A DNA stretch of 36,478 nucleotides from Paenibacillus zanthoxyli JH29 (GTDB lineage: Bacteria > Bacillota > Bacilli > Paenibacillales > Paenibacillaceae), in assembly GCF_000520715.1 (NCBI RefSeq), contig NZ_ASSD01000523.1:1-36478 (forward strand), in the 5' to 3' direction. This document shows positions 31,620-36,478 of this stretch, piece by piece. How positions within the stretch are numbered: position 1 is the stretch's first letter; each line of letters starts with the position of its first letter. A program made the position numbers and the translations under genes. Under the pieces are notes generated by a model, which had not been told where the DNA came from, did no database searches, and saw nothing but the letters and a program-made list of their open reading frames with translations.

Positions 31620-32574
31620 ATGATCGGAATTGGCATTGAGCAATACGGTGATGAACAGCAGCTCAAGACAGTAGTTGTACCCACAGAACCGTTAGGGTCT
31701 GACGACCTGTTGATCTCCATAAAGGCAAGCGGGGTAAACCCCGTTGACTGGAAAGTACGGGAAGGGCTTCTTAAAGAAGACTTTCCGTACCGGCTTCCGC
31801 TTATTTTAGGCTGGGATGCATCAGGTAAGGTGGCGGCTGTCGGCTCCAATGTGAAGGATTTTAAAGTGGGAGACGATGTCTTTTTTAGACCGGAAATGGA
31901 AAAACAGGGAACCTATGCTGATGAAATCGTGGTACCTGCAAACCTGGTCGCACCGATGCCTCAAGGACTAACCTATGCTGAAGCGGGTTCGCTCCCCTTG
32001 GTAGGGCTCACAGTATGGCAGGCTCTTGTAGAAGCAGGGAATGTTCAGCCAGGGGATAAGGTGCTCATTTTAGCGGGAAGCGGCGGGATCGGTTCGATGG
32101 CTATTCAAGTCGCCAAAGCACTCGGCGCCTATGTGGCGGCCAACAAGCTCCAAGAACATGGAATTCGTACGTGATTTGGGGGCGGATGAAGTTCTCGCTT
32201 ATGACCTGGGCGGATTGAATACAACAACAGAGTTTGACTTTATGCTGGATACGCTCGGAGGCTCATCTTATGGGGATGCTCTGAAATTTATGAAGAAAAA
32301 TTCAGTGGTGGCTACAATCATTAGCGGGCGGGATGCCGTACGTCCCGATTATATAGATGCAGTGGAAGAAGAACGCCAGTTGACGGTGAAGTTCGTATTT
32401 ACTCGTCCGGACGGAAGAAATATGAACCATATCCGCGAGCTTGTTGAAGCGCAAAAAATAAAGCCGGTTGTAGCCGAAGTTCTTCCGCTAACCATTGACG
32501 GAGCCAGAAAAGCTCACCGTTTAAGCCAGACAGGCAGGGTGCGGGGAAAGATCGTTTTGAGTAATAACAACTAA
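31620..32574 (+). pseudogene. Zinc-independent quinone oxidoreductase (MDR family), frameshifted
   Basis: Two overlapping frames make one medium-chain dehydrogenase/quinone oxidoreductase of about 318 residues. Frame 1 (from ATG 31620) contains VNPVDWKVREG, LGWDASGKVAAVG and LILAGSGGIGSMAIQVAKAL. It ends shortly after GAYVAA. The other frame resumes TSSKNMEFVRDLGADEV and runs to the normal end (KAHRLSQTGRVRGKIVL). One extra A at 32142/32143 explains the shift. The active-site fold is split at the NADPH-binding domain, so the product is probably inactive unless this is a sequencing error. It lies in an operon with the aldo/keto reductase. Confidence 0.85.
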
Positions 32575-32599
32575 TCTGCTTGATTAGTTGTTATTTTAA
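32563..32599 (+). terminator. Terminator overlapping the end of the oxidoreductase
   Basis: AATAACAACTAATC (32563-32576) and its exact complement (32582-32595) form a 14-bp stem followed by TT and AT-rich sequence. The left arm includes the stop codon. Confidence 0.7.
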
Positions 32600-32650
32600 A
32601 ATTTAATAAGTGCAAATTTTCACAATTAAAAATTAAGGAGAGGACCCATC

Positions 32651-34567
32651 ATGTTTACGAAAATTTTTGAACCGGGAAAGATAGGCAATCTGGAAGTTAA
32701 GAACCGGCTGGTCGTCCCCCCGATGCTGACCGAATATGCCGCCGAAGACGGCAGACTGACTGAGCGGTATATTAGATACTATGAGGAAAAAGCCAAAGGC
32801 GGCTGGGGCCTGATCATCGCCGAGGACAACGCGGTCGAACCCCGCGGGGCCGGTTTTAAGAATCTACCCGGGATATGGTCGGATGAAATTATGGAAGAGC
32901 ATAAGGAATTGGTTGAACGGGTTCATAAGGCGGGAGCTAAAATAGCGGTCCAAATCTATCATGCCGGCAGAGAAGCCAGCAGTGCAGTCATGGGCATGCG
33001 GCCGATCGCCCCTTCGGCGATTCAAGATCCGACGCAATCTGAAACTCCTGTTGAAATGACCACCGAGGAAGTAAAGGAGATGGTCGAGAAATTTGCTCAG
33101 GCCATCAGAAGATGTAAAGAAGCGGGCTATGATGCCATTGAGCTTCACGGCGCGCACGGATATTTAATCAATCAATTCGTCTCTCCCTTCTCCAACAAGC
33201 GAACCGACGCCTATGGCGGAAACCTGATGAACCGGCTGCGGTTCCCGCTTGAAATTATAGCCAGAGCCAAGGAGCTGGTCGGCGATGAGTTCCCGATGAT
33301 TTACCGGATTTCCGCTGACGAGATGGTGGAGGGCGGACTGACCATCGAAGATACGAAAGTCATCAGTCAGGTGTTGGAGGAAAATGGAATTGCGGCCATT
33401 CATGCTTCTGCCGGTGTATATAAGAGTGGATCAATCGTCTCTGCGCCTACAGCGATCAGAACGGCCGTATTCTCCGACTATGCCAAAGAAATTAGAAAAG
33501 TAGTCAACATTCCGGTATTTGCCGTCAATAAAATCATTTATCCGCATGTAGCAGAGTCGATTCTGAAAGAAGGCAAGGCGGATTTTGTGGCCATGGGCCG
33601 GGCTTCCACCGCAGATCCTCAATTCCCGAACAAGGTGAAAGAAGGACGGCTGGATGAAATTATTTTCTGCATCGGCTGCAGACAGGGCTGTCAGTGGAGA
33701 ATCGCTCAGCAAAACCCTGTGTCCTGCTTGGTCAACCCGCTCACGGGCAAAGAAGGCGAATATGAGGTTAAGGAAGCTGAAGTGAAAAAGAAAGTAATGG
33801 TCATCGGCGGCGGGCCTGTTGGTATGGAAGCGGCTATTATCGCAGCAAAACGCGGTCATGATGTCACCTTGTACGATAAGAGCAATAAGCTTGGCGGACA
33901 GTGGCTGCTTGCTGCAATTCCTCCCGGCAAAGAGCTGCTGAATACCTTTACGGTATGGCAAAAGGGCGAGCTTGACCGTTCAGGGGTAAAGGTCGTGTTA
34001 AATACAGAAGTAACGAAAGAATTCGTAGAACAAGTGAACCCGGATGAAATCATCCTCGCATCGGGAGCCACTCCAATCATTCCTGGAATTCCTGGCGCGG
34101 ATAAATCTCATGTATATACGGCCAATGATGTGCTGCTCGGAAAAGTGGATCTGGTGGATCAAGTGGTCGTCATTGGCGGCGGATTGGTAGGAGCGGAAAC
34201 GGCGGAGCATATTGCGGTTCACAACCGGAAGACCTCCATCGTTGAGATGCGTCCGGAAATTGCGGCCGACATGGAGCCTGCCTCCAAAGAGTTCTTGATG
34301 AAATCCTTAAAGCATAATGAAGTGACCGTACACGTCAATTCGAAGGTTCTGGAAATTACGGATACCCATGTCATCATTGATACGGAAGAAGGACAACAGT
34401 CTCTGCCTGCTTCTCTGGTCGTGTTGGCGATCGGCTCAAGATCGAATAACGCATTGGCTTCCGAGCTTGGAGAAAAGTACAACGTGAATGTAATTGGCGA
34501 TGCTTCTGTTGTCGGTAAGGCTCTGGAAGGGATCAACCTTGCATACAAGACGGCCTTGGCTATATAA
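32651..34567 (+). CDS. NADH:flavin oxidoreductase / 2,4-dienoyl-CoA reductase-like enzyme
   Basis: A 638-residue, two-module flavoenzyme. Residues about 1-350 form an Old Yellow Enzyme barrel (LVVPPMLTEYAAEDG, QIYHAGREASS, IELHGAHGYLINQFVSPFSN). A 4Fe-4S site follows, with cysteines in CIGCRQGCQWRIAQ and VSCLVNP. Residues about 375-638 form an FAD/NAD(P)-binding domain (KVMVIGGGPVGMEAAIIAAK, VVVIGGGLVGAETAEHIAV). This is the architecture of FadH and of enoate/bile-acid-type reductases, which reduce activated C=C bonds. The substrate is unknown. AAGGAGAGG precedes ATG. It is separately transcribed from the genes upstream. Confidence 0.88.
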   Translation: MFTKIFEPGKIGNLEVKNRLVVPPMLTEYAAEDGRLTERYIRYYEEKAKGGWGLIIAEDNAVEPRGAGFKNLPGIWSDEIMEEHKELVERVHKAGAKIAVQIYHAGREASSAVMGMRPIAPSAIQDPTQSETPVEMTTEEVKEMVEKFAQAIRRCKEAGYDAIELHGAHGYLINQFVSPFSNKRTDAYGGNLMNRLRFPLEIIARAKELVGDEFPMIYRISADEMVEGGLTIEDTKVISQVLEENGIAAIHASAGVYKSGSIVSAPTAIRTAVFSDYAKEIRKVVNIPVFAVNKIIYPHVAESILKEGKADFVAMGRASTADPQFPNKVKEGRLDEIIFCIGCRQGCQWRIAQQNPVSCLVNPLTGKEGEYEVKEAEVKKKVMVIGGGPVGMEAAIIAAKRGHDVTLYDKSNKLGGQWLLAAIPPGKELLNTFTVWQKGELDRSGVKVVLNTEVTKEFVEQVNPDEIILASGATPIIPGIPGADKSHVYTANDVLLGKVDLVDQVVVIGGGLVGAETAEHIAVHNRKTSIVEMRPEIAADMEPASKEFLMKSLKHNEVTVHVNSKVLEITDTHVIIDTEEGQQSLPASLVVLAIGSRSNNALASELGEKYNVNVIGDASVVGKALEGINLAYKTALAI

Positions 34568-34597
34568 TCCCCGGTAGACTTAATAGAATGATTAACG

Positions 34598-34639
34598 GAC
34601 TGCGGTAAATGCGAATTATTCATTTGCTGCAGTCTTTTT
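34598..34639 (+). terminator. Terminator after the flavoenzyme
   Basis: GACTGC.GTAAATG pairs with CATTTGC.GCAGTC and is followed by TTTTT. Confidence 0.85.
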
Positions 34640-34673
34640 CACTGTTTTGACTAAATTATGGATGAATAGACTC

Positions 34674-34702
34674 TTGAAATGATTAATACGTGGTGATATA
34701 TT
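34674..34702 (+). promoter_or_regulatory. Promoter of the aminotransferase operon
   Basis: TTGAAA (34674-34679) and TATATT (34697-34702) with a 17-base spacer. Transcription from about 34709 gives a leader of about 140 bases. Confidence 0.6.
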
Positions 34703-34779
34703 GTTTTTAAGTATAAAGCATACTAAACATATTGGTGAAATATAAATTACATATTCCTATCGCTGCCAACTGGAAAACC

Positions 34780-34824
34780 GGAGGCCCGTGTTAATGTCAA
34801 CATTAATCGGGTCTCCTTTATTTT
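34780..34824 (+). terminator. Leader terminator (possible attenuator)
   Basis: GGAG.CCCG..TTAATGT pairs with ACATTAA.CGGG.CTCC and is followed by TTTATTTTT. It lies between the predicted promoter and the aminotransferase binding site (AGGAGG at 34832), with no gene before it in the leader, so it may be a regulated terminator. I could not match the leader to a known riboswitch or T-box. Confidence 0.7.
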
Positions 34825-34846
34825 TAAATTTAGGAGGTTGAAGCTG

Positions 34847-35947
34847 ATGTCTTCAGCGTTACCCTATAAGAAAGGTCTTCACAGCATTGATCCGTATATT
34901 CCAGGCAAACGGCTGGAGGAGGTAGTGAAGGAGCTTGGGCTTCGACAGGTGATCAAGCTGGCTTCCAATGAGAATCCTCTGGGCTGTTCTCCCCGTGTCA
35001 CGGAAGTGGTGGCGGCTGTACTGCAAGCCCCCTCCCGTTATCCGGACGGCGGCAGCTCGGAGCTCAAGGCTGGACTGTCCCGGCTTACCGGGCTCGGGCC
35101 GCAGCAGTTCGTTATCGGCGCAGGCTCCTTTGAGCTGATTGCCTTTGTTGCGGAAACGTTCATCGGTCCGGGCGATGAGGCGATTATGCCGACTCCTTCC
35201 TTCTCTTGGTACGGTACAGTCACCAAGCTGCAGGAAGGCAGAATCATCCAGGTGCCGCTAACAGCGCACCGTGTCCATCTGGACGCCATTAAGAGAGAAA
35301 TTACAGATAAGACCAAGGTTATCTGGCTTTGCAATCCCAACAACCCTACCGGCACGATCTTTACAGACGTAGAGCTTAGCCAATTCCTCAAGGATATTCC
35401 GTCTTCAATTGTGGTCGCCATGGACGAGGCTTACTGTGATTTTGTAGCCGGCGGGCAGGGCTACCCGGATACGCTCAATTGGATCAGGCAATATCCAAAT
35501 CTGATTGTTCTCCGTACCTTTTCCAAGATTTACGGGCTGGCCTCTCTGCGCATCGGGTACGCCGCCGCAAGCGAGGAAACGGCCGGTTATATGAACAGAT
35601 GCCGCCAGATTTTCAATGTGAACGCAGTTGCCCAAGCCTCTGCTTTGGCCGGATTAAAGGACGCCGGATTTCGGGAGAGGGTCTACGAGAACAACCGGCT
35701 GGGGAAGGAATATTTCTACAAAGCTTTTGGAGAGCTCGGACTAGATTACATTCCAACGGAAGCCAGCTTCATTATGGTGCATACCGGGCAGGACAGCGAT
35801 ATCTTGTATCAGCAGCTTCTGAAGGAAGGCGTGATCATTCGTCCCGGCTCGGCTTACGGCATGCGGGAATGGCTTAGAGTCAGCATTGGAACGATGGAAG
35901 AGAACCGCATATTTATAGAGGCGCTGCGCAAGGTGTTGAGGGCTTAA
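34847..35947 (+). CDS. HisC-like class I/II aminotransferase
   Basis: A 366-residue PLP enzyme. IKLASNENPLGCSP, GAGSFELIAFVAETF, WLCNPNNPTGTIF, AMDEAYCDFV, the PLP lysine in RTFSKIYGLASLRIGYA and LRVSIGTMEEN are HisC-family motifs. GAGSFELI replaces the GNGSDE seen in the first hisC of this window, so the substrate may differ (aromatic or other amino acids). AGGAGG lies 9 bases before ATG 34847. It is followed 26 bases later by a GldA/HcxA-like dehydrogenase. In E. coli the aminotransferase gene ybdL is also next to hcxA, which hints at amino acid to 2-oxo to 2-hydroxy acid conversion. Confidence 0.82.
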   Translation: MSSALPYKKGLHSIDPYIPGKRLEEVVKELGLRQVIKLASNENPLGCSPRVTEVVAAVLQAPSRYPDGGSSELKAGLSRLTGLGPQQFVIGAGSFELIAFVAETFIGPGDEAIMPTPSFSWYGTVTKLQEGRIIQVPLTAHRVHLDAIKREITDKTKVIWLCNPNNPTGTIFTDVELSQFLKDIPSSIVVAMDEAYCDFVAGGQGYPDTLNWIRQYPNLIVLRTFSKIYGLASLRIGYAAASEETAGYMNRCRQIFNVNAVAQASALAGLKDAGFRERVYENNRLGKEYFYKAFGELGLDYIPTEASFIMVHTGQDSDILYQQLLKEGVIIRPGSAYGMREWLRVSIGTMEENRIFIEALRKVLRA

Positions 35948-35973
35948 CTTATTATTGAAGGGAGAGAATAAAT

Positions 35974-36478
35974 ATGATCTTGGCAAAGGCTCCGGAGAAG
36001 TACTGGAACGAACCGGGAATTCTCGCAAAAGGAGGCGAGATTATTGCCCCCATCGGCAAGCGGGCATGGATACTGGCGGGAAAGACCGCGTTGTCCGTCG
36101 CCGGTGAGGCGTTACTGAAAAGTCTGGACGAAAGCGGCATTGTGTACGAGATTCAAGTATATGAAGGCTACTGCACCGTGGAAGATATCGATATTCTCGC
36201 AGCGGCGGTGCAAGCTTCGGCATCTGATGTGCTCATTGGGATTGGCGGCGGCAAAATCCTGGATACCATCAAGGCGGTGGGCGATGTGCTGAGCCTTCCG
36301 GTTGTGACGGTGCCCACCATCGCGGCAACCTGCGCGGCATGGTCGGCCCTGTCCGTCACCTATACCCGTCAAGGCACTCAGACCGGGGGAATTGTGCTGG
36401 AGAGATCGCCGAAGGCGGTATTGTCCGACACGGCAATATTGGCGGCTGCACCACCCCGCTATATAGCGGCCGGGATTG
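35974..36478 (+). CDS. GldA/HcxA-like dehydrogenase, N-terminal part
   Basis: The first 168 codons of a gene cut by the window edge. The start ATG 35974 has AGGGAGAG upstream. The sequence begins MILAKAPEKYWNEPGILAKG. It then shows the Rossmann-type nucleotide loop DVLIGIGGGKILDTIKAVGD and PTIAATCAAWSALSVTYT, typical of the glycerol dehydrogenase/hydroxycarboxylate dehydrogenase A branch of the iron-type alcohol dehydrogenases. The metal-binding C-terminal half is outside the window. It is probably co-transcribed with the aminotransferase. Confidence 0.8.
   Translation, partial: MILAKAPEKYWNEPGILAKGGEIIAPIGKRAWILAGKTALSVAGEALLKSLDESGIVYEIQVYEGYCTVEDIDILAAAVQASASDVLIGIGGGKILDTIKAVGDVLSLPVVTVPTIAATCAAWSALSVTYTRQGTQTGGIVLERSPKAVLSDTAILAAAPPRYIAAGI

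Noticed and set aside
34703-34824. T-box leader ahead of the aminotransferase
   Set aside because: The hallmark AGGGTGGNACCGCG antiterminator sequence is absent, so only a generic terminator/attenuator is claimed.

Overview
The window looks like a chromosomal segment of a Gram-positive, low-to-mid-GC Bacillales organism, most likely Paenibacillus or a close relative. The signs are strong purine-rich ribosome binding sites (GGAGG/AGGAGG) ahead of most genes, many factor-independent terminators, a YkvI-type transporter, a YhaN-like ATPase, two HxlR regulators and a Gram-positive style citrate lyase cluster. The genus is inferred from gene content only.

Left flank (1-6300), apparently core: the C-terminal part of a YhaN/SbcC-like ATPase, a YkvI-like membrane protein, a tandem array of about 64-bp hairpin-forming units, xanthine phosphoribosyltransferase, two small uncharacterised genes, a histidinol-phosphate-type aminotransferase and another uncharacterised gene. 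A tRNA-Leu(CAG) with a very good promoter follows at 6327.

Centre (6327-23555), apparently an integrated island or a series of insertions at that tRNA. It is bracketed by two full-length direct copies of tRNA-Leu(CAG); the right copy carries substitutions in the T-loop (position 58) and the variable arm. Three decayed C-termini of one tyrosine-recombinase family lie on the minus strand, two directly downstream of the tRNA copies and one at about 8.7 kb. The cargo is: an Fe-dependent alcohol dehydrogenase divergent from an HxlR regulator that has lost its end to a TAG codon; an AT-rich cassette of a B12-binding-type radical SAM protein with an unusual cysteine spacing, a DUF2000 protein and an EamA exporter; a C-terminal scrap of a sugar-binding protein; and a complete citrate fermentation locus. 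That locus contains a response regulator, a 2-hydroxycarboxylate transporter, a Cache-containing hybrid histidine kinase, citD-citE-citF, a malic-enzyme-type oxaloacetate decarboxylase, citC, citX and citG. Together these import citrate, activate citrate lyase (CitG and CitX make and attach the prosthetic group, CitC acetylates it), split citrate to acetate and oxaloacetate, and decarboxylate oxaloacetate to pyruvate.

Right flank (23556-36478): a TetR regulator with gene remnants, a secreted double-psi-barrel-like protein and a membrane-anchored beta-propeller protein, then an electrophile/redox cluster. This holds an MFS exporter and a luciferase-like monooxygenase divergent from a second HxlR gene, then an aldo/keto reductase, a frameshifted quinone oxidoreductase and an Old Yellow Enzyme/dienoyl-CoA-reductase-type flavoenzyme. 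The same AAGTACGTACTT palindrome, or a one-mismatch version, occurs at three promoters of the alcohol dehydrogenase/HxlR and HxlR/reductase clusters, which suggests one shared regulon. The window ends in a second HisC-like aminotransferase, preceded by a leader with a terminator hairpin, and a truncated GldA/HcxA-like dehydrogenase.
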